Source of the DNA: JAGHKQ01 sp041920565
GTDB lineage: Bacteria; Bacillota; Bacilli; Bacillales; Bacillaceae_G
Length of the DNA stretch: 64,000 bases
Assembly (NCBI GenBank): GCA_041920565.1
Contig: JBHGXS010000133.1
Location: forward strand, 6,753 to 70,752
Direction: 5' to 3'
Position 1 is the stretch's first letter; every line of letters begins with the position of its first letter. Shown here piece after piece: positions 34,093-43,068 of this stretch. The notes beneath the pieces were generated by a model that had not been told where the DNA came from, made no database searches, and was given only the letters and a program-made list of their open reading frames with translations. Made by a program: the position numbers and the translations under genes.

Positions 34093-34986
34093 CTACCTTC
34101 TTTCATTTTCCAACCCTTTAATAGAATAATACAAAAAACGCAAGATGGGAGCAGGTTTGTTTTGTTTATCCGCCTCAGTTAAAATATGTCCGATAATGGC
34201 TTCAACCTCTGTTTTGCGTCCGTGCTTTACATCCATGAGCATGGATGAATGATTGTTTGCCGTTTTCTCGCAAACAGATTGCACTCTCTTCCATTGTTCC
34301 TCTCCGTTTCTCACTCTGAGCACGTCAATTGCCTCTTCAAAGACAAGCTGCATCGCGCGAAAGAGGAAAGGATTACGGAGCAATACACCGTTTTTCACTC
34401 CGTAAAGTGCTGTGAGCGGATTAATGCAAGCATTGATGATGAGTTTGTTTGTCATTACATTCAGCCAATCCGTTTCTGCTGTAACTGGAAAAACACCATT
34501 TTTAAAACAGCGCAAAAATGGTTCAAAGCTCTCCGGTTTTCCTTGAATGATTCCAAGCTTTGTAGTTCCATTTCCTGTATGTTCGACGGTTGTGGCGTTT
34601 TTCCTCTTAGCTCCGTGCTCTACTATTCCTGCAGCAATATTTTGTGTCATGTTCTCAAGCATGGAAATATGGCTCATGCCGTTTTGTAAAAACACAAAAT
34701 GCTCACACGCCGTTTTCTTCAATATATATTCGAGCAGTTCCGGAAGATGATATTGTTTTACGGCAAACAGCACGTAATCGTCAGCATACAGTCCGTCCGT
34801 CCAGCATCGAGCTTGTACAGATACTTTGTCCCGCTCTCCGTTCCTTACACAAGTAACTCCATCTTTTAAAAGCGCATCGGCTTGTTCCTGCGTCCTTGTA
34901 TAAATGGTCACCTCTTGCATTTGCTTTCGAAAATAATAAGCATACAACAACCCGATCGATCCACCGCCGACAATTCCAATCTTCAT
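34093..34986 (-). CDS. panE: 2-dehydropantoate 2-reductase (PanE / YlbQ)
   Basis: NADPH-dependent ketopantoate reductase of the pantothenate pathway, 297 aa. N-terminal nucleotide-binding loop MKIGIVGGGSIGLLYA with GGGSIG, and the C-terminal ketopantoate-reductase domain (NKLIINACINPLTALYGVKNG; HSSMLMDVKHGRKTEVEAI) with conserved Lys/Asn/Ser residues. Several bacilli have two panE-like genes, so which is the main enzyme cannot be judged. Upstream of bshC, in the same direction. Confidence 0.9.
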   Translation of the reverse strand: MKIGIVGGGSIGLLYAYYFRKQMQEVTIYTRTQEQADALLKDGVTCVRNGERDKVSVQARCWTDGLYADDYVLFAVKQYHLPELLEYILKKTACEHFVFLQNGMSHISMLENMTQNIAAGIVEHGAKRKNATTVEHTGNGTTKLGIIQGKPESFEPFLRCFKNGVFPVTAETDWLNVMTNKLIINACINPLTALYGVKNGVLLRNPFLFRAMQLVFEEAIDVLRVRNGEEQWKRVQSVCEKTANNHSSMLMDVKHGRKTEVEAIIGHILTEADKQNKPAPILRFLYYSIKGLENERR

Positions 34987-35163
34987 AATCCTTCTCCTGT
35001 ATAAGTTTTACATTTAGTGTAACAAACTTTATGAAAAAATACTGCGGGAAAAATAAAAATATAGACTCCTTCGTTCTTCATAATTTTAGCTAGTTAAGTT
35101 ATAATAGTATTATAAATATTTTTACTTTTCTTTATTTCACACCAAGAAAAGGAAGTGAAACAT

Positions 35164-35634
35164 ATGTACATTCCAAAGGTAGAACGTTTACTAGTCAACT
35201 ACAAAACTCTTGAAGAGTTTAAAAAGTTTAAAGGCTGCGGAGCACAAGAACTATCCATGTTAGAAGATTTGCAGGCAAACATTATTGAAAACGACAGTGA
35301 ATCTCCGTTTTACGGAATTTATTACGGCGAATCACTTGTTGCAAGAATGAGCTTATATGTTGTGCAGCCTTCTGAGTACTCCATACCGAAACAAGAGTAT
35401 TTGGAACTGTTCAAGCTTGAAGTGCTTCCTACATTTCAGCAAAAAGGGTTTGGCAAAGCATTAGTAGATTACGCAAAAAGTTTAAACATGCCGATCAAAA
35501 CGACGGCTCGCGTGAATTCCGAAGAGTTTTGGCAAAAGCAGGGCTTCCAAAAAACAACATTGCATGAAGGTACGGCGTACATTTGGTATCCAGAAACAAA
35601 AATGAATGCGGTTTCAAATGGAGAATCAGCATAA
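35164..35634 (+). CDS. ylbP: GNAT-family N-acetyltransferase YlbP
   Basis: Acetyltransferase of 156 aa with the GNAT core: YYGESLVARMSL as beta4-like strand and LEVLPTFQQKGFGKALVDYAK carrying the acetyl-CoA loop (QQKGFG). The motif NYKTLEEFKKFKGCGAQELSML is conserved in YlbP proteins. Substrate unknown. ATG 35164 with AAGGA ten bases upstream is preferred; a GTG at 35155 is in frame. Divergent from panE, convergent with rsfA and sharing a terminator with it. Confidence 0.88.
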   Translation: MYIPKVERLLVNYKTLEEFKKFKGCGAQELSMLEDLQANIIENDSESPFYGIYYGESLVARMSLYVVQPSEYSIPKQEYLELFKLEVLPTFQQKGFGKALVDYAKSLNMPIKTTARVNSEEFWQKQGFQKTTLHEGTAYIWYPETKMNAVSNGESA

Positions 35635-35660
35635 AAACAAACTCTTCTCCTTTGCAAAAG

Positions 35661-35692
35661 AAAACAGCTGCGGTTATAACTGCAGCTGTTTT
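35661..35692. terminator. Bidirectional terminator between ylbP and rsfA
   Basis: Perfect arms AAAACAGCTGC / GCAGCTGTTTT with A/T tails on both sides, between two converging genes. Confidence 0.9.
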
Positions 35693-36256
35693 TTATTTCT
35701 CGATTTTCTCTAATACATTTCTTTCGCGCAGAAGCTGTACCTTTTTCTCGTGTTCTACCGACTCTAACACCACTACATTTCTCTTTTTATCAATATAATC
35801 AAAAAGCGTCCTGTATTCTTCTTCGAGCACCGCCAACTTTGTCAGCAGCACTTCGTTTTCGCTGAGCAGCGCTCGCTTTTCTTGTTCCAACAATTCTACT
35901 TGAGCATATAGCTGCTTCTCGGTTCCCTTCTCCTGCAGCTGCTGTAAAAAGGCAATGACATCACTTAACGTAAAAGAATGGGATACATGCTCTTTTTGGG
36001 TTTCTGCTTTTATGGGTTCTTCACGTACTACGGCTTCTTTACGAAGTCTCTTAGCTTCCTCTATTTCAGCCTTATGTTGCTTTCTTACATAAGAATTCCA
36101 TCGAAATCCGCATGCAGCCGGCGTTCTTGACAGGTGACGACCAACTTCTTTAAAGGCTGACAGTTGTGTCCCGCCTTCTTTAATATGGCGCAATACAACT
36201 TCCGTTAAGAGCAAATCTTCTTCGTCAGTCCAGGCATCTTGACGAGTTGTTGCCAT
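35693..36256 (-). CDS. rsfA: RsfA-family sporulation transcription factor (YlbO)
   Basis: Prespore regulator of the RsfA family, 187 aa. An N-terminal Myb/SANT-like DNA-binding domain (TRQDAWTDEEDLLL then EVVLRHIKEGGTQL and RTPAACGFRWNSYVRKQ) is followed by a linker and a C-terminal coiled coil (about 110-180). In B. subtilis RsfA tunes some SigF-dependent genes. TTG 36262, ATG 36259 and ATG 36256 are in frame; the last has the best spacing to AGGAGG. Confidence 0.9.
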   Translation of the reverse strand: MATTRQDAWTDEEDLLLTEVVLRHIKEGGTQLSAFKEVGRHLSRTPAACGFRWNSYVRKQHKAEIEEAKRLRKEAVVREEPIKAETQKEHVSHSFTLSDVIAFLQQLQEKGTEKQLYAQVELLEQEKRALLSENEVLLTKLAVLEEEYRTLFDYIDKKRNVVVLESVEHEKKVQLLRERNVLEKIEK

Positions 36257-36332
36257 CATCAACCCCTCCTTAGTCGTTTTTACTAAACATATGCGGCTAA
36301 TAGAGGAGATAGAATGACAAACCGAAGGATTT

Positions 36333-37094
36333 TTATTTTTTACTTAAAAAGGACGCTACGGCTTCGTGATGAGCATCACCTTCCCATAAAACAGCGCACT
36401 GCTCAATTTCCTCTCTCATCCGTTCTTGTAAACATGTTTGCTCCCATTTCCGCACTGCTACCTTCTTATACGAAGCAAGTACTTCTGCACGAGGAGAAAG
36501 TGTTTCTTTTATCCAGCTTCGACATGATAGTTTTAAATCTCCCTGAAATATTGCATGAATAAATCCAAGCTTATGCGCTTCCTCAGCATGGTAGCGCTTA
36601 GCTGAATATAAAAGCGTCATTGCCTGGTCATGGCAAAGCTTTTCATACAGCATAGTCGCTCCTCCCCATCCCGTTGTAATCCCAAGTTGTCCTTGTATAA
36701 ATCCAATTTGTGCCCCTTCACTGGCAAAACGATAGTCGCAAGCTGCGGCAATTTCGCAGCCTCCTCCTACAGCTGTTCCGTTTAATAAAGCGATTGTTGG
36801 TTTTGGAAGCGTCATTAATCGGTATAGGATAGCGCCCATTTTGCTCAGCATTCCAAGCGCCTCTTCCTTTGTATGTAAAGAATGAAACTGCTGCAAATCT
36901 CCTCCGGAACAAAACGACTTTTCACCGGCACCTGTTATAACTACAGCTTTATCTGTTTCATTTTGCCCAATCTCTGTTAATGTTCTGTCCAACGCATCCA
37001 TGACATCGTAATCGATGGCATTCCGTCGTTCCGGACGGTTTATTGTGATCCACACAATTCCTGATTCATCTCGTTCTACAATTAGCTTCTTCAT
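36333..37094 (-). CDS. Enoyl-CoA hydratase/isomerase family protein
   Basis: Crotonase-fold protein of 253 aa. Oxyanion-hole segments KSFCSGGDLQQF and NGTAVGGGCEIAAACDYRFA are visible. The catalytic Glu pair of true enoyl-CoA hydratases is only partly evident, as AQIGFIQGQLGITTGWGGATML carries Gln rather than Glu at the first place. Substrate therefore open: fatty-acid oxidation or another acyl-CoA. ATG 37094 has GAGGGAGAG. Sits between rsfA and rpmF, as in the B. cereus branch. Confidence 0.85.
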   Translation of the reverse strand: MKKLIVERDESGIVWITINRPERRNAIDYDVMDALDRTLTEIGQNETDKAVVITGAGEKSFCSGGDLQQFHSLHTKEEALGMLSKMGAILYRLMTLPKPTIALLNGTAVGGGCEIAAACDYRFASEGAQIGFIQGQLGITTGWGGATMLYEKLCHDQAMTLLYSAKRYHAEEAHKLGFIHAIFQGDLKLSCRSWIKETLSPRAEVLASYKKVAVRKWEQTCLQERMREEIEQCAVLWEGDAHHEAVASFLSKK

Positions 37095-37156
37095 TTTGCT
37101 CTCTCCCTCATTTTCTAGTCTATGTATCCTTCGAGACAAAGAAGCAAACTCCTCTT

Positions 37157-37190
37157 AAAAAATAAATAAACGCAAGGGAATTCCCTTGCG
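37157..37190 (-). terminator. Terminator after rpmF
   Basis: Perfect 10-base palindromic arms CGCAAGGGAA / TTCCCTTGCG (37171-37190) followed on the minus strand by a T/A-rich tail. Confidence 0.85.
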
Positions 37191-37208
37191 CTTACGCATC
37201 AGCAAACA

Positions 37209-37382
37209 TTATTTGCTGACAACTTCTTTACCTTTGTAAGTACCGCATGCCTTACATACACGGTGAGCTAGTTTCATTTCACCACAATTTGGGCATTCTA
37301 CCATACCAGGTACGGATAATTTAAAGTGTGTACGACGTTTTCTTTTTACAGTTTTAGATGTTCTTCTAAAAGGTACAGCCAT
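37209..37382 (-). CDS. rpmF: Ribosomal protein bL32
   Basis: Large-subunit ribosomal protein of 57 aa. MAVPFRRTSKTVKRKRRTHFK is the conserved N terminus, and CPNCGEMKLAHRVCKACG holds four zinc-ligand cysteines, so this is the zinc-containing (C+) form. ATG 37382 has AAGGAGGTGG. A longer in-frame extension overlaps ylbN and is not real. Follows ylbN as in most Firmicutes. Confidence 0.97.
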   Translation of the reverse strand: MAVPFRRTSKTVKRKRRTHFKLSVPGMVECPNCGEMKLAHRVCKACGTYKGKEVVSK

Positions 37383-37443
37383 TATTCCCACCTCCTTAAA
37401 CAGAGTCAGATTCATATGAAGACCGCAGGCGGACTTCGCGCGT

Positions 37444-37950
37444 TTACTTGTCAAAAAACTTTGCAAGTCCAGCTAATCGAGGATCGATTTTTTCTGTTTT
37501 TTCCTTTTCAGAAATCACTTGCCAGTCTTGACCTTTGGTAGGTGCTCCGTCTGCAGGTTCCGCTTCTTCGCTGAACACTTGCAACGGGATTTCCAGAAGT
37601 ATATTTTCCTTAATTACGGGAAGTAAGTCAAGTACTTCTCCTTCTAAATAGTGAAAATCTTCATCACCTTCGTATTCCGATTTCGCCAACAAAAACACTT
37701 CTGTTGTATGGATATCAAACGGAAACGGTACGTCTACTAACGTACGCGAACAAGGCAGCACCATTGTTCCCGTAATATGCAGATGAAAGGTCACTTTGTC
37801 AGAGCCGAAATCGACTCTTCCTTGTACATGAACCGGTGAAATCTCTCGAATGTCCGTGTTCATTTTTTTCAATTCACTTACGTCTGCCATTTCATCTAAC
37901 GTTAGTCCTTTATGTCGATATTTTTGAAGCTGATGAATTGACCATTTCAT
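37444..37950 (-). CDS. ylbN: YceD/DUF177 family protein YlbN
   Basis: Protein of 168 aa conserved upstream of rpmF; members are linked to 23S rRNA accumulation or 50S assembly. Visible features: GRVDFGSDKVTFHLHITGTMVLPCSRTL and the C-terminal IDPRLAGLAKFFDK. A strong promoter (37980-38008) precedes it, and ylbN-rpmF form a two-gene transcript. Confidence 0.92.
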   Translation of the reverse strand: MKWSIHQLQKYRHKGLTLDEMADVSELKKMNTDIREISPVHVQGRVDFGSDKVTFHLHITGTMVLPCSRTLVDVPFPFDIHTTEVFLLAKSEYEGDEDFHYLEGEVLDLLPVIKENILLEIPLQVFSEEAEPADGAPTKGQDWQVISEKEKTEKIDPRLAGLAKFFDK

Positions 37951-37979
37951 AATTTAATCACCTCAAGGCAACAAAGAAA

Positions 37980-38008
37980 ATTATAGCTTTGACTGATTCA
38001 TTTGTCAA
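37980..38008 (-). promoter_or_regulatory. SigA promoter of ylbN-rpmF
   Basis: Minus-strand TTGACA (38003-38008), exact 17-base spacer, TATAAT (37980-37985): a consensus promoter. Its -35 box overlaps the -35 of the divergent promoter for tmcAL. Confidence 0.88.
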
Positions 38009-38030
38009 TATTTTTTCTTTACACTATAAT
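38002..38030 (+). promoter_or_regulatory. SigA promoter of tmcAL
   Basis: Plus-strand TTGTCA (38002-38007), 17-base spacer and TATAAT (38025-38030). It shares five bases of its -35 box with the ylbN promoter on the other strand. Confidence 0.72.
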
Positions 38031-38155
38031 GATAAGTATTAACACACAATATATACAGAGTATCACGTTTTTATACGAAAAGAAATAAAACTTTACTTGA
38101 ACACGATTTTTGCTTCTGCATGAAAAGCTGTACGAAAAAGAGAGGAGGACAGCAA

Positions 38156-39397
38156 ATGAAGGCTGCTGGCGTTATCGTTGAATATAACCCGTTCCACAAC
38201 GGTCATGCTTATCATTTGCAAGAAACGAAAAAGTTAACAAATGCTGATGTAGTAGTCGCCATCATGAGCGGTCATTTTTTGCAGCGAGGAGAACCTGCCC
38301 TTGTTTCCAAATGGATTCGTGCGAAAATGGCGTTAGAAGGCGGGGTTGATGTTGTTATTGAACTCCCTTACGCATTTGCTACGCAAAAAGCGGAAACCTT
38401 TGCAAGCGGAGCCGTTTCTTTATTACATGCATTAGGGGTACAAGAGGTATGTTTCGGAAGCGAAAGCGGCAATATTGAAAGCTTTATTCATACATTATCG
38501 TTACAACAACAATGCATGGAAGCGTTTGATCAAAATGTTCGTCAAGGAATGAAAGAAGGGATCAGCTATCCGAAAGCGTTGGCAGAAGCCTTTTCTTCTC
38601 TACATAAGGAAGAACACGCGGTTGATATGTCCAAGCCAAACAACATTCTAGGATTTCATTACATACAAGCCATTCACAAGCAAAACAGTTCCATCGTTCC
38701 CAAAACTGTTGCACGCCTGAATGCCCAATATCACGACGAGAACTTTGCTTCCGCTACTATCGCAAGCGCAACCAGCATAAGAAAGCGGCTGTTGGCCACA
38801 TCTTTTGACTTTTCGACCATTGAAGGAGTTGTTCCCCGCTCCACTTACCGACATCTTAAAGGCTATTATCATACATATGGACTGTTGCATGATTGGGAGC
38901 AATACTTCTCTTTTTTAAAGTATCGTTTACTCTCCTCCACGGCCAGCCAATTACATCATGTATATGAAGCAGAAGAAGGATTGGAAAATCGATTGTTGTC
39001 CCATATCAACGATGCGGATTCTTTTTCTTCTTTTATGGAGCGAATTAAAACGAAACGATATACATGGACGCGTTTGCAGCGCCTTTGCTTACATATACTA
39101 ACAAACACCACAAAAGAAGAAATGAGCAATGTGAACAAGCAAGAAACAGCTCCATACATCCGCATTCTCGGTATGTCTAAAAAGGGACAAATGTATCTGT
39201 CTTCAATAAAAAAGAATGTTTCTCTGCCTCTTGTAACGCGTTTACAGGCATTTCGGCATCCGCTTTTGGAGCTAGATAAAAAAGCAAGTGCAGTTTATAC
39301 ATCTATTTTTCCCGAACCGCTCCGTTCCAAACTAGTAAAACAAGAATTGACACATCCTCCTTTACGTTACGATGAAGACTCTCAAGTGTTCTTATAA
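38156..39397 (+). CDS. tmcAL: tRNA(Met) cytidine acetate ligase TmcAL (YlbM)
   Basis: Enzyme forming N4-acetylcytidine at the wobble base of elongator tRNA-Met using acetate and ATP. 413 aa. The nucleotidyltransferase-like site is at the N terminus: GVIVEYNPFHNGHAYHL with HxGH-like HNGH. PNNILGFHYIQAI and the SATSIRKRLL motif are also typical. ATG 38156 has AGGAGG; the frame opens 12 codons earlier without a site. Divergent from ylbN, convergent with ylbL. Confidence 0.93.
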   Translation: MKAAGVIVEYNPFHNGHAYHLQETKKLTNADVVVAIMSGHFLQRGEPALVSKWIRAKMALEGGVDVVIELPYAFATQKAETFASGAVSLLHALGVQEVCFGSESGNIESFIHTLSLQQQCMEAFDQNVRQGMKEGISYPKALAEAFSSLHKEEHAVDMSKPNNILGFHYIQAIHKQNSSIVPKTVARLNAQYHDENFASATIASATSIRKRLLATSFDFSTIEGVVPRSTYRHLKGYYHTYGLLHDWEQYFSFLKYRLLSSTASQLHHVYEAEEGLENRLLSHINDADSFSSFMERIKTKRYTWTRLQRLCLHILTNTTKEEMSNVNKQETAPYIRILGMSKKGQMYLSSIKKNVSLPLVTRLQAFRHPLLELDKKASAVYTSIFPEPLRSKLVKQELTHPPLRYDEDSQVFL

Positions 39398-39399
39398 TC

Positions 39400-39426
39400 A
39401 AAAAAGGCTGCTTCAAGCAGCCTTCT
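39400..39426. terminator. Bidirectional terminator between tmcAL and ylbL
   Basis: Arms AAGGCTGCTT / AAGCAGCCTT with A-rich and T-rich flanks on both strands, between two converging stop codons. Confidence 0.88.
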
Positions 39427-40452
39427 TTATTTTTTCTCCGGCAATTTTGCCAGATAGTTCAGTGCATCATCCAATGTATCAACCGGAACAATCTTCATTT
39501 TTGTACCGATATCCGTTGCAGTCTTAACCGCTTCCTTATAGTTAGAACCCGGTTCCCCTTTTTGGTTCGGGGCAAAGAAAATCTCTGCTCCAGCGTTGCT
39601 CGCCGCAATAATTTTCTGTGAGATTCCTCCAATCGGCCCTACCTGACCTTTTTCGTCTATTGTTCCGGTTCCTGCAATTTTATAGCCTTTTGTTAAATCT
39701 TCTTTTGTAAGCTGGTTGTAGATTTCAAGGGTGAACATCAAGCCTGCTGACGGACCTCCGATTCGATGCGAATCAATGGTGACCTTTGGCTCAACTTTTA
39801 ATTCTTGATCCGTCACGATAGAAACGCCAATGCCAACTCGATTGGGAGCTCCTTTAATGGGTTTTAGCGAAAACGTTTCGCTTTTTTTCTTTTTATCGCG
39901 AATGAAATCAATTGTGACTTTGTCACCCTTCTTTTTGGTGTTCATGTAATCAATAAATTCTTGGGCTGTTTTCAGCTTGTTTCCGTCTACGGCTTGCAAA
40001 CGATCTCCAAGCCGCAATCTTTTATAAGCGGGCATATCTTCTACTACATCCAGTACAAGCACTCCTTTATTGTCCATCGCAACAGGTTTGTTTGCACGGG
40101 TATAAGCATTTAATATAGCGGCATCCTTTGATCCTTTCATCATGTACAGCTGTTGGAACTGATAGTCCTCATCAGACTCCCCTTTTTGCAAAATCTCGTC
40201 CTCCCGATAAATTTCATGATATTTATTGAATTTGGCTGCAATATAATTGATGACGTTCGCTTTTGACATAGAGACTGTCACCAACATAAAATCGCCTTTT
40301 TCCTTATACCCGTCTTCGACCTTCACATACGGCTCGAGCTCTTCCGCAAGACCCGGCTTTGTAATATAATAAGGCAGCTGAATATAGGTAACGCCAACAG
40401 CAATAATAACAGCAAGCAAAAATACGTTTAAATACCGAAACCGTTTAAACAT
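39427..40452 (-). CDS. ylbL: Membrane-anchored PDZ-Lon-like serine protease YlbL
   Basis: Protease of 341 aa. One N-terminal membrane segment (FLLAVIIAVGVTYIQL), a PDZ domain (about 125-195, AYKRLRLGDRLQAVDG), and a Lon-type S16 domain with catalytic Ser in GGPSAGLMF and Lys in GGISQKIIAAS. In B. subtilis YlbL, with CtpA, degrades the SOS division inhibitor YneA. ATG 40452 overlaps the ylbK stop by 8 bases, so translation is coupled. Confidence 0.92.
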   Translation of the reverse strand: MFKRFRYLNVFLLAVIIAVGVTYIQLPYYITKPGLAEELEPYVKVEDGYKEKGDFMLVTVSMSKANVINYIAAKFNKYHEIYREDEILQKGESDEDYQFQQLYMMKGSKDAAILNAYTRANKPVAMDNKGVLVLDVVEDMPAYKRLRLGDRLQAVDGNKLKTAQEFIDYMNTKKKGDKVTIDFIRDKKKKSETFSLKPIKGAPNRVGIGVSIVTDQELKVEPKVTIDSHRIGGPSAGLMFTLEIYNQLTKEDLTKGYKIAGTGTIDEKGQVGPIGGISQKIIAASNAGAEIFFAPNQKGEPGSNYKEAVKTATDIGTKMKIVPVDTLDDALNYLAKLPEKK

Positions 40453-41236
40453 TATGCGTCTCCTTCCATTTCTGAATCAATCCCTTGATCGTGTCAATAT
40501 GCTTTGCCGCTTCTTCTTCTCCCACCTGTACAATTTCTTCTATGTTCGTGAATGCGCGTGAGCTGAATCTCTCAATGGCTGGACGCATCATTAAGTCCGA
40601 AGCTATCTCCCTGTTTCTCACAAGCTCGTGCTGCATAATCTCTATGCTTTGCATGATCACATCGTAAATAGAAGTTACTTCCCCGTTTACTTTAATAGGG
40701 GAAACATCTACAGCAATCACGATATCAGCGCCAAGACTTTTGACGACAGAGACAGGAATACGATCAATTACTCCGCCGTCCACTAATAATTTTCCGTTCA
40801 CTTTTTCCGGAACAAAAATACCTGGCACTGCAATACTTCCACGAACCGCCTCTGCAATCGGGCCTTCCGTAAACACTACCTTTTCGCCCGTTAAAATGTC
40901 TGTAGCCACTACTGCCGTCGGTATATCAAGGTTTTCAAGATTTTTGTTGTATGTAAACATTCTAATCATATCTTTTACGCGTTTACCAGCGATAAACCCC
41001 ATTTTAGGAACAGTAAAATCCAAATAATACTTCCGCTTAAAAATTTTTGCCAAACGATAGAGCCGATCAATATCTGATCCGGCAGCATAAAAAGTGGCCA
41101 CCAATGCTCCCATGCTGCTCCCGGCAATCATATCAATCGGAATTCCCGCTTCTCTTAATACTTTAATAACACCAACGTGCGCGAAGCCTTTTGCGCCGCC
41201 TGAACCAAGCGCAAGACCGATTTTCGGTTCCATCAT
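40445..41236 (-). CDS. ylbK: Patatin-like phospholipase family protein YlbK
   Basis: Serine lipid acyl hydrolase of the patatin/RssA type, about 263 aa. Oxyanion loop GSGGAKGFAH, nucleophile elbow GSSMGA (GXSXG) and the DGGVIDRIPV catalytic Asp motif are all present. Physiological substrate unknown. Four adjacent start codons (GTG-ATG-ATG-ATG) precede MEPKIGLALG; ATG 41236 lies seven bases from GGAGG. Forms a coupled pair with ylbL. Confidence 0.9.
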   Translation of the reverse strand: MMEPKIGLALGSGGAKGFAHVGVIKVLREAGIPIDMIAGSSMGALVATFYAAGSDIDRLYRLAKIFKRKYYLDFTVPKMGFIAGKRVKDMIRMFTYNKNLENLDIPTAVVATDILTGEKVVFTEGPIAEAVRGSIAVPGIFVPEKVNGKLLVDGGVIDRIPVSVVKSLGADIVIAVDVSPIKVNGEVTSIYDVIMQSIEIMQHELVRNREIASDLMMRPAIERFSSRAFTNIEEIVQVGEEEAAKHIDTIKGLIQKWKETHNV

Positions 41237-41366
41237 CATCACCCCTCCGGAAGTGATCTCTTAAAAAATGACTTCCTCTTCCTATCTTATGGTCTAAACA
41301 AGCCCCCTATCCTCGTATACTTAAATGACAGTTTGGACACATATTTGAGAAAAAGGAGACAATCCG

Positions 41367-42548
41367 ATGCATGCAAAACTAAAAACATTTGTATTATCAG
41401 CTGCTGTCACCTGTTTAACAGCTTCGCTTATCGTAAATCCCCAAGCTTCATTAGAAGCCTCCATTCGCGGTTTAGACATGTGGTGGGAAGTAGTGTTCCC
41501 TTCTTTGCTTCCTTTTTTTATTGTAGCTGAATTGCTCATCGGACTGGGTGTCGTCAGCTTCATTGGCGTACTGCTTGAACCGTTCATGCGCCCTTTATTT
41601 CGTGTACCGGGCGTAGGCGGTTTCGTATGGGCTATGGGAATGGCTTCCGGTTTTCCCTCAGGAGCAAAGATAAGTGCACGTCTTCGGCAAAACGGACAGC
41701 TCACCCGAACAGAAGCGGAGCGTCTTGTTTCCTTTACTAACTCTTCCAACCCTCTCTTTATTTTCGGAGCGGTTTCCGTCGGTTTTTTTCATAATCCGAA
41801 TTTAGGCGTGCTGCTGGCTGCTTCTCATTATATCAGCAACTTTTGTGTTGGTCTTCTCATGCGTTTTCACGGTAATGATAGAAAGCAAGAAAAAATAAAT
41901 ACCCGTTTATTTTCCATCGCTCACGCCTTTCAAATTCTTCACGAAAAGCGGATGGAAGAAAAGCGCCCGATTGGAAAATTGATTGGAGATGCCGTGTTAT
42001 CATCTATTCAAACACTTCTCATGATTGGTGGTTTTATTATTTTATTCTCAGTTATTAACAAAATGCTGACAGTCATCCATATTATGGATTTTTTCGAGTC
42101 TGTTATTGCATACATCCTGTCGCTCGTAACCATTCCGTCTCAATTCAGCATTCCGCTTTTTTCCGGCATGTTTGAAATTACGCTCGGCAGTCAATTGACC
42201 AGTCAAGCAGAAAACGTATCCTTGCTTCATCAAGCCGTGATTACTAGCTTTATTCTAGCTTTTAGCGGGTTATCTATTCAAGCGCAGGTCGCCAGTATTT
42301 TAGCAGAAACAGACATTCGTTTTCGCCCGTATTTCATCGCCCGAGTCATGCAAAGCATCATAGCTCCAATTTGCACGTATTTGCTATGGAAGCCGCTATA
42401 TGTCAATTTACATACGTTTCAAGATGTTCCTGTTTTTTCGCCCCTATCGGAAAGCTGGCACTCTGTAAATATATATGGACCGCTGTTTACACTTATTTGT
42501 TTGTATATCTATCTTTTCCTTCTGTTTCGCAAAGCATGGAAGCGCTAA
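41367..42548 (+). CDS. ylbJ: Sporulation integral membrane protein YlbJ
   Basis: Membrane protein of 393 aa with eight or more hydrophobic segments and two nucleoside-recognition (Gate-type) domains: MGMASGFPSGAKISARL and LTRTEAERLVSFTNSSNP are signatures. In B. subtilis ylbJ is in the SigE regulon and mutants give heat-sensitive spores. ATG preceded by AAGGAGA. Convergent with coaD. Transported substrate unknown. Confidence 0.92.
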   Translation: MHAKLKTFVLSAAVTCLTASLIVNPQASLEASIRGLDMWWEVVFPSLLPFFIVAELLIGLGVVSFIGVLLEPFMRPLFRVPGVGGFVWAMGMASGFPSGAKISARLRQNGQLTRTEAERLVSFTNSSNPLFIFGAVSVGFFHNPNLGVLLAASHYISNFCVGLLMRFHGNDRKQEKINTRLFSIAHAFQILHEKRMEEKRPIGKLIGDAVLSSIQTLLMIGGFIILFSVINKMLTVIHIMDFFESVIAYILSLVTIPSQFSIPLFSGMFEITLGSQLTSQAENVSLLHQAVITSFILAFSGLSIQAQVASILAETDIRFRPYFIARVMQSIIAPICTYLLWKPLYVNLHTFQDVPVFSPLSESWHSVNIYGPLFTLICLYIYLFLLFRKAWKR

Positions 42549-42576
42549 AAGGCATTCGCCGAGAACGAATGCCTTT
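42548..42576. terminator. Bidirectional terminator between ylbJ and coaD
   Basis: Arms AAAGGCATTCG / CGAATGCCTTT. It begins at the ylbJ stop and ends just before the coaD stop codon. Confidence 0.85.
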
Positions 42577-42579
42577 TCT

Positions 42580-43065
42580 TTATAACGATTTAAACTTTTC
42601 TCTTAATGCTTTTTCAACTGCCGGAGGCACAAGATCCGTCACATTGCCTCCGTATTTTGCCACTTCCTTTACAATGCTTGAGCTTAAAAAAGAATACTGA
42701 TTGTTCGTCATCATGAAAAATGTTTCTACGTTTTCCTCCAGCTTGCGGTTCATGGCCGTAATCTGCATTTCGTATTCAAAATCTGAAACCGCCCGCAAAC
42801 CGCGCAAGATAGCGTTTGCATTTTTCATTCTCGCATATTCTACAAGCAACCCGCTATGTACATCTGTTTTTACATTTGGAATGTCTTTTGTCACTTCACG
42901 AATGAGCTCTAATCGTTCTTCTGCCGTAAACAGCGGTTTTTTGGATGAATTGTTCATTACAACCACATGAACTTCATTAAATACTTTGGCTCCTCGCTTG
43001 ATAATGTCTAAGTGTCCTAACGTAATCGGGTCAAAGCTTCCCGGACAAATTGCAATGCTTGCCAC
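42580..43065 (-). CDS. coaD: Phosphopantetheine adenylyltransferase
   Basis: Penultimate enzyme of coenzyme A synthesis, 161 aa. The nucleotidyltransferase motif CPGSFDPITLGHLDII (TxGH) is at residues 7-22, and the ISSS-type signature appears as YSFLSSSIVKEV near residue 125. It starts at GTG. Three bases downstream of rsmD, so the pair forms an operon, as in most Bacillaceae. Confidence 0.96.
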   Translation of the reverse strand: MASIAICPGSFDPITLGHLDIIKRGAKVFNEVHVVVMNNSSKKPLFTAEERLELIREVTKDIPNVKTDVHSGLLVEYARMKNANAILRGLRAVSDFEYEMQITAMNRKLEENVETFFMMTNNQYSFLSSSIVKEVAKYGGNVTDLVPPAVEKALREKFKSL

Positions 43066-43068
43066 TTC

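Noticed and set aside
41321..41749. Minus-strand open frame opposite the start of ylbJ
   Set aside because: Overlaps the well-supported ylbJ start and has no ribosome site or family match.
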